Origin: Pseudaminobacter soli (ex Zhang et al. 2022)
GTDB taxonomy: Bacteria; Pseudomonadota; Alphaproteobacteria; Rhizobiales; Rhizobiaceae
Assembly (NCBI RefSeq): GCF_014595955.1
Contig: NZ_JABVCF010000015.1
Location: forward strand, 62,001-126,000
Direction of reading: 5' to 3'
Length of the DNA: 64,000 nt
The notes beneath the pieces are model-generated. The model was given only the letters and a program-made list of their open reading frames with translations, had not been told where the DNA came from and did not search any database. This document shows, in pieces, positions 35,308 through 44,294 of the stretch. Each line of letters opens with the position of its first letter. Position 1 is the stretch's first letter. The position numbers and the translations under genes were made by a program.

Positions 35308-35904
35308 TCAATCCGGCTGCGGCGCGGCCCGTCGGCCGGAACCGTAGGAAGCGGCGATGCGTGCTGCCAGTTCGTCCAGGGAATGCGATTCGGTGTCGAG
35401 GACGAGGTCCGGTCTGTCCGGCGGCTGATAGGTACTGTTATAGCCGATGAGGGTGTCGATCTCGCCGCGCATCGCCTTGCCATACAACCCCTTCGGATCT
35501 CTTTGCGCGCAGGTCTGCGTGGAGCAGGCGACATAGCCGATCGTCAGGTTTCTGACGTGCGCGCGAACGTGCTCGCGAGCATCCTGACCAGCGGTAAGGG
35601 CGGCGACCACGACATGGAAGCCGGCGTCCGCCGCCTTGTTGGCAAGATGCACCAGGATGGAGACCACGCGCAGACGGTTGTCCGCGCCAAATCCGAAGTC
35701 GGCTCCAAAGAAATCACGAACCTCATCCCCGTCAAACAGAATGGCGGGAATCCCCTCCTTGCGGAGGTCGGCAACGACGCGGGTCGCGAGGGTCGTCTTG
35801 CCGGCCGAGGTTGGCCCGAGCAGCCATAGCACGGTTCCCGGTCGCGGGAGCTCAACGTCTTGCAAGGGTGCCGTTCCGAAATGCTTCGCTCCGCTCACCA
35901 TCAT
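35308..35904 (-). CDS. cysC: Adenylylsulfate (APS) kinase-like protein
   Basis: The 198 residues show P-loop GPTSAGKTTLATRV, FDGDEVRDFFGADFGF (APS kinases usually have DGDNVRxGL), DPKGLYGKA and GYNSTYQPPDRPDLVLDT. All align with CysC. The enzyme should phosphorylate APS to PAPS with ATP, giving ADP. Some usual positions differ: Asn to Glu in the DGD motif and a reshuffled Arg-rich stretch after it. A different nucleotide substrate is therefore possible, as for the CysC-like kinase in Campylobacter phosphoramidate synthesis. It follows the ATP-sulfurylase fusion gene by 16 bases, which favours APS. Confidence 0.82.
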   Translation of the reverse strand: MMVSGAKHFGTAPLQDVELPRPGTVLWLLGPTSAGKTTLATRVVADLRKEGIPAILFDGDEVRDFFGADFGFGADNRLRVVSILVHLANKAADAGFHVVVAALTAGQDAREHVRAHVRNLTIGYVACSTQTCAQRDPKGLYGKAMRGEIDTLIGYNSTYQPPDRPDLVLDTESHSLDELAARIAASYGSGRRAAPQPD

Positions 35905-35920
35905 CTATCCCCACCTGGGC

Positions 35921-38101
35921 CTAATCCTGGAATACGGCGTGTTTCATCATCAACTCCGCGCGCACCACATCCTGCACCTCGGACCGCATCATCCAGTTTG
36001 GCAGCGCCTCTCCGGCCTTCAAGGCTCGCCGGATCTCCGTGCCGCTGATCGACCTGGCAGTCGTGCAGGCGTTGATGTCGACATAGCGCTCGGACTGGGT
36101 GTCGTAGCCGACTGCATCGAAGAAGATCGGCTCTATGCCGAGATCGCCGAGTTCGTCGAACAGTTCCCTATTGGCGTTCGCGCCGTAAAAACCTCCGACG
36201 CCGGTGTGGTCCCGCCCGACGATGAAATGGCTGCAGCCCATGTTCTTGCGGCAAAGGGCTGTGAAGACTGCCTCGCGAGGGCCGGCAAATCGCGGGTAGG
36301 TGATGAAGCTTGCGAGCACCACCTTGCCGGGAGGATAAATGCCGTAGTCCAGCATGGCCTGGTAGCCGTCGAGAATAAGATGCGGCACGAAATCTCCGCT
36401 CTTGGCGTGTCCGATTACCGGGCTGATCAACAGGCCGTCGGCGTAGGTGCGGTCCAGGGCGGCGATCTGGATCGCCTCGTGGCCGCGATGGACCAGGTTG
36501 CGCCCGTGGAAGGCCACCACGCGGCTCCAGCCTTTGTGCCCGAAGAGCATGCGCAGTTGGACCGGCGTCAGGTCGTAGCGCCGGTACGGCACAGGCAGCG
36601 GCTGGATGAGGGTCACGTTACCGGCCAGGAAGTGTCCGCCGCGCGCGAGCACCCGGGCCACGCCGGGATGCTCGCGCGAGTCGGTGCCGAACCATTTGCG
36701 CGCCAGAACCTCCGGCTCGAGCTGGTGAGTTTCGGATATGTCGAGAACGGAATGCGGCAACCCGCTCGTGCTTGTAAGCAGAACGCGGTCGCCCGTCGCA
36801 AAACGGCTTGCGCTTTCCTTGGGCACAGGCAGCACGATCGGCATCGTCCAGGCCAGGCCGGAAGGAAGCCGGTTGTGTTCGAGCACGCTCTCCAGGCACG
36901 CTTTGTCCATGAAACCGCACAGGGGTGAGAAAGTGCCGCGGGCGATCTGTTCGACGTCGGTCAATTCATCGTCGCTGACCGTGATCACGGGCATGTCCTG
37001 GATTGCCAGATCCTCGGCCGGTCCGAGCGTTCGGGAGACCAGGCGCCCACCATGAGGCTCGATCCCGGACGTGAGGTCTGAGGGGCGCACTTCTATGGCG
37101 CGCGCGCCGCCACTCACATTCTGCTGGAACTGCTGGACGACCTTCACCACCATCCTGGCACAGTTCACTGGATATTGGCCGATGGCCGTTTCTGCCGCGA
37201 GCACAAGCCCATCGGCGCCGTCCACGAGGGTGTTGTAGATATCGTTGACTTCCGCCCGCGTCGGCGTTGGCGCACTGGTCATCGACTCGAGCAGGTTGGT
37301 CGCGACATAGACCTTGGCGCCATGCGCCTTGGCCTGTTGAATGATACTTTTCTGAACCTCGGGGATCTGCTCGATCGGGACTTCCCGAGACAGGTCGCCG
37401 CGGTCGATCAGGATCGCATCCGATTTCTCGGCAATTGCACCCAGATTGCGCAAGCCGCTCAGGCACTCGATCTTGGAGATCACGGTTGCGCCGGCGCCGG
37501 CATGAGCCCGGATCGCGTCGACGTCCGACGCACGACGGGCGAAGGAAAGCGCGAAATGACGGATGCCCATCCTGGCGCCGATCGAGATGGCCGCAAGATC
37601 CTTTTCGGTCGTGGGCGGCATCTCAATCTCGCGTTGCACGGTGACTGCCTTGTTCTGACCGACCTCTCCGCCATTCAGTACTCTCAGCACGACTTCGTCG
37701 TCGTCTTTCTCTACGACCTGAGCCAGGACCGCATTGAAGTCGATGCTGATGAAATCGCCGACTTGCAGTTTGCCGACGATGTAGGCCGGGTAGAGGCTGA
37801 TGCTGAACTGGCCGCCCGCTGCCGGCCGCGCACGGGCGGTCAGGAACCGGCTTTCCCGCACCGTGACCTTGCCGTCGGCCAGCGGGCCCGTGCGGATTTG
37901 CGCACCTTCTGTATCGAGACAAATCGGAACGGACGTCCGCCTCTGGATGAAATTCACGATCCGCTCGAGATCCTCGATCTTCGTGTGTGACAGATTGAGG
38001 CGCAACAGCGAGGTGCCGGCACGTTCCAGCCAGTGGATGACCCTGTCATTGAGGGATGCCGGACCCAGCGTGCACAGGAGTTCGACTTGCCTGTCATTCA
38101 T
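35921..38101 (-). CDS. Pyruvate kinase-ATP sulfurylase fusion
   Basis: The 726 residues from the ATG at 38101 (AAAGGTG upstream) join two enzymes. Residues 1-330 are pyruvate kinase A and B domains: LRLNLSH, DTEGAQIRTG, catalytic-lysine motif VISKIE, IDRGDL, ATNLLESM and PTRAEVNDIYNTLVDGAD. The C-terminal regulatory PK domain is absent. Residues 340-726 are a full-length sulfate adenylyltransferase with FHGRNLVHRGHE (usual QTRNPxHRAHE; His pair kept, Gln changed), VGRDHTGVGGFYG and SISGTEIRRAL. PK would remake ATP from PEP and the ADP released by the adjacent APS kinase. This coupling is inference; activity of either half is unproven. Confidence 0.9.
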   Translation of the reverse strand: MNDRQVELLCTLGPASLNDRVIHWLERAGTSLLRLNLSHTKIEDLERIVNFIQRRTSVPICLDTEGAQIRTGPLADGKVTVRESRFLTARARPAAGGQFSISLYPAYIVGKLQVGDFISIDFNAVLAQVVEKDDDEVVLRVLNGGEVGQNKAVTVQREIEMPPTTEKDLAAISIGARMGIRHFALSFARRASDVDAIRAHAGAGATVISKIECLSGLRNLGAIAEKSDAILIDRGDLSREVPIEQIPEVQKSIIQQAKAHGAKVYVATNLLESMTSAPTPTRAEVNDIYNTLVDGADGLVLAAETAIGQYPVNCARMVVKVVQQFQQNVSGGARAIEVRPSDLTSGIEPHGGRLVSRTLGPAEDLAIQDMPVITVSDDELTDVEQIARGTFSPLCGFMDKACLESVLEHNRLPSGLAWTMPIVLPVPKESASRFATGDRVLLTSTSGLPHSVLDISETHQLEPEVLARKWFGTDSREHPGVARVLARGGHFLAGNVTLIQPLPVPYRRYDLTPVQLRMLFGHKGWSRVVAFHGRNLVHRGHEAIQIAALDRTYADGLLISPVIGHAKSGDFVPHLILDGYQAMLDYGIYPPGKVVLASFITYPRFAGPREAVFTALCRKNMGCSHFIVGRDHTGVGGFYGANANRELFDELGDLGIEPIFFDAVGYDTQSERYVDINACTTARSISGTEIRRALKAGEALPNWMMRSEVQDVVRAELMMKHAVFQD

Positions 38102-38228
38102 GGCAGCCACCTTTGGTTCGTGATGTGCTCTGAAATTCAGCCGGCGCCGGCGCGCACTCCGGCGGGCGGCATGCGAGTTGTTGCTGCGGTGACGGGTTGC
38201 GTTCTGTCGACCCCGCCCAACTGCCCGG

Positions 38229-39254
38229 TCACGGCGTCTCGTCCGGGAATCGGCTCACACCCGGATGCGAGGCGACCCACCGCCGGCGGGCCGCGGCCCA
38301 ACATGCACGAGCGTCAGCGCCCGTCATCAGCCCAAAGCCGGGCGGCGGCAATGGAAGCTCCGACGGTATTGGCTCGTCAGGGAGCCACAGCAGCATGTTG
38401 TCGCGGCTTTCGATCAATTTTTGCCAAGTTCGCCGTAGCCGGGGAAAGCCGCGCATCTTTGCGGAGGCCAGCGCGAAGATCGAGCCAGTGATTTTGAGGC
38501 TGGGAGACACCTCAGTGGCCTTGATCGGCGCCTGGTGGGTAAATTCTCCCTTGGCGAGATAGGGCTGCATGCGGATCAGCGTTCGGTCGATCGCGACCGT
38601 CTGATCCATTCCGTCCCGATTATTGGACGCTGGATCCAGGCTGATCCCCGAGAAACAGCCGTCGAATAGGCAATCTTCAATGGCGCCGCTGAGGAGATAG
38701 TCGTTTTCGACCGCGTCATCCCTGATTTCGCTCAGCCAGCTTCCCTTCAGGCGAAAGCCATCGGCTCGATTGGCAAAGCGAATGCCGTCCCAGCAGCGGC
38801 GTGCCCGAACCCCCTCGATTGTTGCGCCAGTCGTTCCGTCCCTGACAAGAAGAGCCGCACTATTGCAATATGTTGGCCGCCAGTCCGACGTCAGCGGCAC
38901 CTGGCCATCGAAGCGTCCGCCGATGAAGCGCACTCCAGGACAGTTGCGAATGACCACTGGATAGGAATTCGTTGGCAGCGTCCCGACTTCGCAGCTCAAG
39001 ACGAGTCCCGGATCGCTGTTCCTGCTGTTCGAGACGATGAAGGAGGCATGTTGCGCGTCGATTGTCGCTCCCATCGGGAGATCGCGAGCTACCCATGGTT
39101 TGTAGCCGTACTCTCCGCTTAAAACGATTCGCGCCCCTTTCCCGTTGGCATCCGACTGATCGGGCATCGACTGGCTGCGTGCCCGGGCAGGCTGCGGCAA
39201 CAGCGGGAACACAGGGCAAAGGCCAGCGACGCGGATGAATGATCGACGGTCCAT
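38229..39254 (-). CDS. Tat-exported right-handed beta-helix protein
   Basis: The start at 39254 has a strong AGGAGG 7 bases upstream and gives 341 residues. The N-terminus MDRRSFIRVAG with a hydrophobic stretch is a twin-arginine signal. The body has repeated short strands with Asn and Gly turns (FIGGRFDG, LLVRDGTTGATIEGVRARRCWDGI, AIEDCLFDGCFSGISL), typical of pectate-lyase-like parallel beta helices. Catalytic residues were not identified. In a polysaccharide locus such proteins are lyases, epimerases or surface-polymer binders. It starts two bases after the stop of the P-loop kinase gene, so both are co-transcribed. Confidence 0.78.
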   Translation of the reverse strand: MDRRSFIRVAGLCPVFPLLPQPARARSQSMPDQSDANGKGARIVLSGEYGYKPWVARDLPMGATIDAQHASFIVSNSRNSDPGLVLSCEVGTLPTNSYPVVIRNCPGVRFIGGRFDGQVPLTSDWRPTYCNSAALLVRDGTTGATIEGVRARRCWDGIRFANRADGFRLKGSWLSEIRDDAVENDYLLSGAIEDCLFDGCFSGISLDPASNNRDGMDQTVAIDRTLIRMQPYLAKGEFTHQAPIKATEVSPSLKITGSIFALASAKMRGFPRLRRTWQKLIESRDNMLLWLPDEPIPSELPLPPPGFGLMTGADARACWAAARRRWVASHPGVSRFPDETP

Positions 39255-39256
39255 TC

Positions 39257-40132
39257 CTAGCCTCCTACTGGCGGGAGCCTGTCGCGGCAGGCGAGCAACA
39301 GCCCCCTCAGCGCCCGCTCGGCCACCTCGTCGGGCGATGCCAACGGCCCGACGTCGACGGCCGCCAGCACTCCTGCCCGATTTGCTGCTCGCGTCCCTGT
39401 TTTTAAGTCGGCTGCCATCTCGCGGCATGCACGATCTGCCGCAACCCAGACCTCAAGATCGCCATCGGGAGATGCCTTTTGCATACGCGAGGATTGGTCG
39501 CCTCTCTTGAGGAGACGCCCCTGGGCAGTGACGATATCGCCGCGCAGATGCAGAAAGACAACGTCATCCACGCCGATGGAAGATAGAATGTCGAGCCAAT
39601 TCTCGGAGGTTCTTCTGCGTCTGCTCTTCAGGAATACAGACCAGAACCCCTGTAACAGTCCCTGATCCAGAACGAGAATGGAGGCGCTGCTGGATCTCTT
39701 GTCGAGGATATATGCCGACAGATAGCACAAGTGCCATATCTCTCTGACCAGATCGATCGCCGTCGCTTGTCCGCCCTCTGCAACGAACCGTGCAATTCTC
39801 ACGCTTAGCCGGCGAAACTCACGATCCGCCAGTCGCGAACTGATGATGCCAAATCGATAAAGCTGCCTTCCAACAAAGGTTCGCTTCTCGTAGGCAGATC
39901 GATCCTCGTCTACCGCTAGGTTGCACTGTTGCAATTTGTTGCCGAGCAGATTGGCGACCGTCGTCTTTCCAATGCCGGGAAGGCCGAAGAATTCCACAAA
40001 ACGAACGTTTGTTTGGACGCGCGCTTCGGCGTCCGTCAAAGGGTCGAGAAGCTTCTGCAAAGTCATTCGATTTGAGTCCGTGCGGTTCCCAGAAAGCGAA
40101 ACGGCTGGCTTCCTCAGGTGCTCAGCATTCAA
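39257..40132 (-). CDS. P-loop kinase-like protein of polysaccharide locus
   Basis: The 291 residues carry Walker A FGLPGIGKTTVANLL near 48-62. A helical body has ILVLDQGLLQGFW (a Walker-B-like strand followed by catalytic-type residues) and VVFLHLRGDIVTAQGRLLKRGDQSSR, resembling the lid region of nucleoside/thymidylate-type kinases. No substrate can be named. The TTG start overlaps the TGA of the ligase gene as TTGA; an ATG at 40066 is the alternative. Related P-loop proteins occur in EPS loci, and a similar domain lies in the fusion at 23.9-25.7 kb. Confidence 0.7.
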   Translation of the reverse strand: MNAEHLRKPAVSLSGNRTDSNRMTLQKLLDPLTDAEARVQTNVRFVEFFGLPGIGKTTVANLLGNKLQQCNLAVDEDRSAYEKRTFVGRQLYRFGIISSRLADREFRRLSVRIARFVAEGGQATAIDLVREIWHLCYLSAYILDKRSSSASILVLDQGLLQGFWSVFLKSRRRRTSENWLDILSSIGVDDVVFLHLRGDIVTAQGRLLKRGDQSSRMQKASPDGDLEVWVAADRACREMAADLKTGTRAANRAGVLAAVDVGPLASPDEVAERALRGLLLACRDRLPPVGG

Positions 40133-41397
40133 GCATGCGCCGCTGGCATCTTCAGCTCAGCATTCGCACCAAGGCCGGATCTGACTGATCGCTGCAGGCC
40201 ACGGTAGAACATCAACAGCGCCAGCGGCAGCCAAAAGAACGGGGCGGTCGACGGACCGAAGGAATCGCTCATCTGGTTTGCGACGACATAGTTCAGCACG
40301 GATACCGCTGATCCGAGAACCATCACATCGGCTTTCCCCGTGTGCTCGCTCGCCCCCTTGGCGTTCAGCGTGAGAAGGATCGCGCTGATCAGGTAGGTTG
40401 CGACCAGCAGAACCATGACGATGATCAGTGCGAGGCCGGGCACCCCCAGCGTTCTGAAGTATTCAATAAGCAAGTTGTGACTATGGGGGGCTATATCGCC
40501 CACCGGCTGTCCTGCGCCCACTCCCGTGAACGGATGCAAGAGGCCCAAATCGATCGAAATCGACCACAGTCGCTCTCGCGACACAATGGAATGCGCCTCG
40601 CCACCGGTAAGCTGGACTGTCAACAGCCTGTAGGCGCGTGGATTTAGGAATTGCAAAGTCAGGACACTTGCCCCAAGCAGCAAGGGAGCCGTGAGTACTC
40701 CGGCAATTATCGAAAGCGGGCGCTGTCTCCTTATTGTGAGATAGATTCCGTATAGCCCGAAGAAAATGCCAAGCCCTGAAATGCCAACGATGAAGTTGGT
40801 TTTCGAGCCCGACTTAACCAGGCCGAGGACGACAGCAGCCAGGCAGCCCCAAAGAAGAACCCGATACTTGCGGGAGATGACCAGCACGGCAGCAACAAGC
40901 GGCAGGCCGGCCGACAAGGCAATGCCCAGTTGGTTCGCATGCTTGAAGTAACCTTCAGCCCGGTCGGAGAATCTGGCGTCGCCCATGCCGAGCATCACGA
41001 GGCAGGATGTCACGACGCTCATGACGATGACTGCCAACACAATCCTATCAACTGCCTCAAAACCGTCAGGCCTCATTGAAATCACCAAGACCGCTGGAAT
41101 CAGGGCGAAGCCAAACACCTGGGCAAAAACCGCGCGCATGGTCCTGATCGGATTATCGGCATGAAGCATAGATAAGAGCGAAAGAACGATGATTGCGGTA
41201 GATGTCGTCAGCACGGCAGTCGCAAAGGCAGCCTCGGTCCGATGAAGGCGCGTTGTCAGTTGGCCATAGAAGACGACGCTCACCACGGCGCAATACAAAC
41301 CCAGGAAAAATGAAATCGAGCCATCAGTTCCGGCAATCCGCGTGGCACCGGGGAACCATATCGACACGACGAGCAGGAGGACGGAAGCTTGCAGCAT
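40129..41397 (-). CDS. O-antigen ligase/polymerase-family membrane protein (Wzy/ExoQ-like)
   Basis: The 422 residues from the ATG at 41397 form about 10-12 hydrophobic helices. A large periplasmic loop near 290-320 contains SRERLWSISIDLGLLHPFTGVGAGQP and HSHNLLIEYFRTLGVPGL, the Wzy_C/WaaL signature with a catalytic-type histidine in PHSHN. It should polymerise repeat units or ligate the polymer. With the flippase and ExoP-like kinase it completes a Wzy-dependent pathway. The frame is open up to 41520 (TTG), so up to 41 further residues are possible; ribosome sites are weak for both choices. Confidence 0.85.
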   Translation of the reverse strand: MLQASVLLLVVSIWFPGATRIAGTDGSISFFLGLYCAVVSVVFYGQLTTRLHRTEAAFATAVLTTSTAIIVLSLLSMLHADNPIRTMRAVFAQVFGFALIPAVLVISMRPDGFEAVDRIVLAVIVMSVVTSCLVMLGMGDARFSDRAEGYFKHANQLGIALSAGLPLVAAVLVISRKYRVLLWGCLAAVVLGLVKSGSKTNFIVGISGLGIFFGLYGIYLTIRRQRPLSIIAGVLTAPLLLGASVLTLQFLNPRAYRLLTVQLTGGEAHSIVSRERLWSISIDLGLLHPFTGVGAGQPVGDIAPHSHNLLIEYFRTLGVPGLALIIVMVLLVATYLISAILLTLNAKGASEHTGKADVMVLGSAVSVLNYVVANQMSDSFGPSTAPFFWLPLALLMFYRGLQRSVRSGLGANAELKMPAAHA

Positions 41398-41960
41398 AGG
41401 GTGGTCCGTGGACGCCAAGCTACTGGAGACACCGAAGATCGACTGCGGGGAGTCACTCACGCGCCGCCGAGTTACATGCCCAGGGCGCTCATATCTCTCG
41501 CGGCCCACATGCGATACCAACCATCAAACCGCGATTGAGGTAGTTCCTAAGCCAGGATTCCGTATGGACGGAAAGCGCAGAGTATCTTTCTCATGAGAAA
41601 GGCTGCCGCAGTTCGGGTGAAACTCATCCCGAAATCCTGTTTGATGTGCTCTTAGCCCCTCAACGGGAGTCTGACTAGCGGCGAACATATTACAGGATAT
41701 TGATCAAACTTGAAATGTAATAAGACTGAAATTTGCCTCTACATCTGGACTTAGTCGACAATATATCACCAACCAATAGAGAGACACCCAACCAATATCA
41801 TGTTACTTGAGTATTCGATGATGTCCGAGCTGCCTAGCTCAAGTATATACTTTATCACCGTGGTTACAACGTTCGGACAGTAGCCGGGCGGCTTGGGAAC
41901 GTTGGCGGCACTCAAGAGGCCGAGCCGGTCTTCAGGAGAAATTTTGTTAGACCCGACCTA
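41398..41960. other. AT-rich intergenic region upstream of the ligase gene
   Basis: About 560 bases lack a convincing gene, apart from a possible N-terminal extension of the ligase up to 41520. The stretch 41680-41870 is strongly AT-rich against the genome and probably holds the promoter of the minus-strand gene string. A dyad with arms ACTTGAG (41805-41811) and CTCAAGT (41838-41844) is present; its function is unknown. Confidence 0.45.
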
Positions 41961-42269
41961 TTGAATCGGGATTCCCAAATCAGCGTCGCCGGCCACCTGC
42001 TCCAGCGCGGCCGCAGCGTAGGCGAAGGGCCGGGCGCGCGACCTAGCCTGCTTCCGGTCGTCGTCGTGGCGATCCTGAGCATCCTCATCGTGGCGATGCC
42101 GGGCTCGCTGTTCAAGCTATGGCCCTACAATCTGAGCCTCTCCTTCTCGTCCAGGATTGAACCAGAAGTCGTGGAGTCCACCGAACAGATTTTCGCCTCA
42201 GCGTTGACGGCACGACGTAGCCGATCGGGCCGATCGGCCACCCCGGGACAGCCCGCCTCCCTTAAGTAA
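41961..42269 (+). CDS. Possible small membrane protein
   Basis: A frame of 102 codons opens with TTG. It contains one clear hydrophobic segment (LLPVVVVAILSILIVAMPG) and a plausible luminal-type stretch (LWPYNLSLSFSSRIEPEVVE), then a basic Ser/Arg tail. There is no good ribosome site at 41961; AGGAG lies too far upstream, near 41934. It ends tail-to-tail with the cyclase gene, overlapping it by eight bases. It is comparable in size to the small membrane proteins at 29.1-30.0 kb, but could be a chance frame. Confidence 0.3.
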   Translation: MNRDSQISVAGHLLQRGRSVGEGPGARPSLLPVVVVAILSILIVAMPGSLFKLWPYNLSLSFSSRIEPEVVESTEQIFASALTARRSRSGRSATPGQPASLK

Positions 42270-43929
42270 GCTGATCCAAATCTTGGATATCTGGCGGGAT
42301 CAAAAGGAAGGCTTCCATGGACCCTCTTCCTTTCAGATTGATCCGCCCGCGAGATTCGAAGTTGTAACGGCCAGCGAGAACTTGACGCGCCGCCTTCGAG
42401 ACCTGAATCCGGCCAGGCAGGCTGCCTGCCTCGAGCCGGCTTGCCACATTCACCGTATCGCCCCACACATCATAGGTGAACTTGTGGTGACCGATGATCC
42501 CTGCGACCACAGGCCCTGTGTGGATGCCAATTCGAATCTGGAGCGGGCTGTGCTCGCCGGTTCCGTTGATCTGCTCCAATGCCGCCAGCATCCCAAGTCC
42601 GAATTCCGCAATCAGCCCTGTGTGGTCGGGCTGCGACTCCGGCAGACCTGTCGCTGCCATATAGGCATCCCCGATCGTCTTGATCTTCTCTACCCCGAGC
42701 CGGAGGGCGAGCCTATCGAAGTGGGAGAACACGCGGTTAAGGCGATCCACCAGCCGGGACGGTGTCATCAGCGCCGCCGTGGGCGTGAACTCGACGAGAT
42801 CGGCGAAAAGAATCGAAACGTTCTCGAACCGGTCGGCGATGAATGTCTCGCCCGCATTGAGGCGCATCATTACCGGGCCTGGAAGGATATTGCGAAGCAA
42901 AGCCTCCGAACGGTCCTTCTCCACCTTCAACTGGGCAAGGTACGACTGCTCGCGGTCGTGCCAGCGCTTTCGCTCCAGACAGGTGTTGATGCGGGCGCGC
43001 AGCAAGACGTGATCGAAGGGTTTTGGCAGATAGTCGTCGGCGCCCGCCTCGATACAGCGGATGACGGCATCCGTCTCACTCAGTCCCGAGATCATGATGA
43101 CCGGAATGGAGTGCCAACGTTCATCCAGCTTTAGCTGCTCGAGTACCTCGATACCGTTCATGTCGGGCATGAGCAGGTCAAGCAGGATCAAGTCGAAGCG
43201 GTCCTGGTTCAGGATCGACATGGCTTCCCGGCCCGAGGAGGCTTTAAAGACCTCGTGACCCTCGTGCATCAACCGCCGACGCAGCAGATCCCGGTTGGTG
43301 GCATTGTCATCCACCACCAGTATGCGCCCGGCTTCATTGTACTTCGGAAGATCGTTACCTGGCCGCAGCGAACGAAGGAGGCTGACGATTGCCGCCTCGG
43401 CAGCAGCATCCGGGTGGCTTCGGACGATGTCGCCGCGATCAGCATCTCCTCGGCTGAGGTCCACGATCGCGTCGATTCGATTGAGTAGCTGCCGCGCTGC
43501 GATCAGCAGCTTTTCAATGTCGGCCCGCAATGCATCTGCACCGTTCGAGCCATCTAGATCCTCCAAGACCATCTCGCTGTAACCGATGATGGCGTTGAGC
43601 GATGTGCGCAGATCGTGTCGGAGCCTGGCTTGGAAGCTAGCCCCGTCATCAGAACCTGCTTGCGCATCTGCCTTTATATCAACGATCCGATCGACGAGAT
43701 CACTGAGTGCGCGGGCGGCGGTAAGAACCTGATGGAGGTACGGCAGCACATCGTCGAGCCGAAGGCGTTGCCCCTCCTCGACGATGATTTCCTGATAGCC
43801 GCGGATGGCGCGAACCGGCATCAAGAGATCCTGCCATATGATCGCAAGGGCGGCGCGCCGCTCGAACTCCGCATCCACCATAGTGCGCGCCATCCTTGGG
43901 TCCTTCTTGCTCCCTGACGCGGCGATCAC
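42262..43929 (-). CDS. Receiver-domain adenylate/guanylate cyclase with HisKA-like domain
   Basis: The 555 residues have an N-terminal helical region with a HisKA-like phosphoacceptor motif ([17 protein letters not shown], about 104-120) but no HATPase domain. A receiver domain follows (about 200-320, ILVVDDN, LLDLLMPDMNG, KPF). The C-terminal class III cyclase (about 355-540) has FADLVEFT and GDAYMAATG metal aspartates, KIKTIGD with the adenine-type lysine, DVWGDTVN with the adenine-type aspartate, and NVASR. Adenylate cyclase activity is therefore predicted. The GTG start overlaps the upstream receiver gene as GTGA. It is the likely output of the H-NOX relay. Confidence 0.9.
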   Translation of the reverse strand: MIAASGSKKDPRMARTMVDAEFERRAALAIIWQDLLMPVRAIRGYQEIIVEEGQRLRLDDVLPYLHQVLTAARALSDLVDRIVDIKADAQAGSDDGASFQARLRHDLRTSLNAIIGYSEMVLEDLDGSNGADALRADIEKLLIAARQLLNRIDAIVDLSRGDADRGDIVRSHPDAAAEAAIVSLLRSLRPGNDLPKYNEAGRILVVDDNATNRDLLRRRLMHEGHEVFKASSGREAMSILNQDRFDLILLDLLMPDMNGIEVLEQLKLDERWHSIPVIMISGLSETDAVIRCIEAGADDYLPKPFDHVLLRARINTCLERKRWHDREQSYLAQLKVEKDRSEALLRNILPGPVMMRLNAGETFIADRFENVSILFADLVEFTPTAALMTPSRLVDRLNRVFSHFDRLALRLGVEKIKTIGDAYMAATGLPESQPDHTGLIAEFGLGMLAALEQINGTGEHSPLQIRIGIHTGPVVAGIIGHHKFTYDVWGDTVNVASRLEAGSLPGRIQVSKAARQVLAGRYNFESRGRINLKGRGSMEAFLLIPPDIQDLDQLT

Positions 43930-44294
43930 CGCCTATGTAGCAGGCGCTCCATCTTCTCCAGGAGCCGGGAAAGCTCGATGGGCTTGGTGTCGTAATCGTC
44001 ACAGCCCGCAGCCAACGCCCTCTCGCGGTCCGCCGTCATTGCGTGAGCAGTAAGAGCGATGACAGGAATCGACCGGGTCTCTGGATTGGCCTTGAGGCGC
44101 TGGGTCGCCTCCCATCCGTCAAGCACGGGCAAGCTCATGTCCATGAGTACGAGATCCGGCTGCTCCGTCCCGGTCAATTCCACGCCGCTGGCACCGTCGC
44201 AGGCGACCAGAACATCGTAGCCATGTCGGATCAACCGTCGGGAGAGCATATCCCTGTTCAGCTCATTATCCTCGACCAGCAGGATCTTCGTCAT
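43926..44294 (-). CDS. Single-domain response regulator (DivK-like)
   Basis: The 122 residues are a lone receiver domain: acidic pair [10 protein letters not shown], phosphoacceptor Asp in [16 protein letters not shown], switch Thr in VIALTAHAM and conserved Lys in YDTKPIE. There is no output domain, so it acts by protein contact or as a phosphate carrier between the hybrid kinase and the cyclase protein. It overlaps the kinase gene by four bases at one end and the cyclase gene by four at the other, so the three are translated as a unit. Confidence 0.93.
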   Translation of the reverse strand: MTKILLVEDNELNRDMLSRRLIRHGYDVLVACDGASGVELTGTEQPDLVLMDMSLPVLDGWEATQRLKANPETRSIPVIALTAHAMTADRERALAAGCDDYDTKPIELSRLLEKMERLLHRR

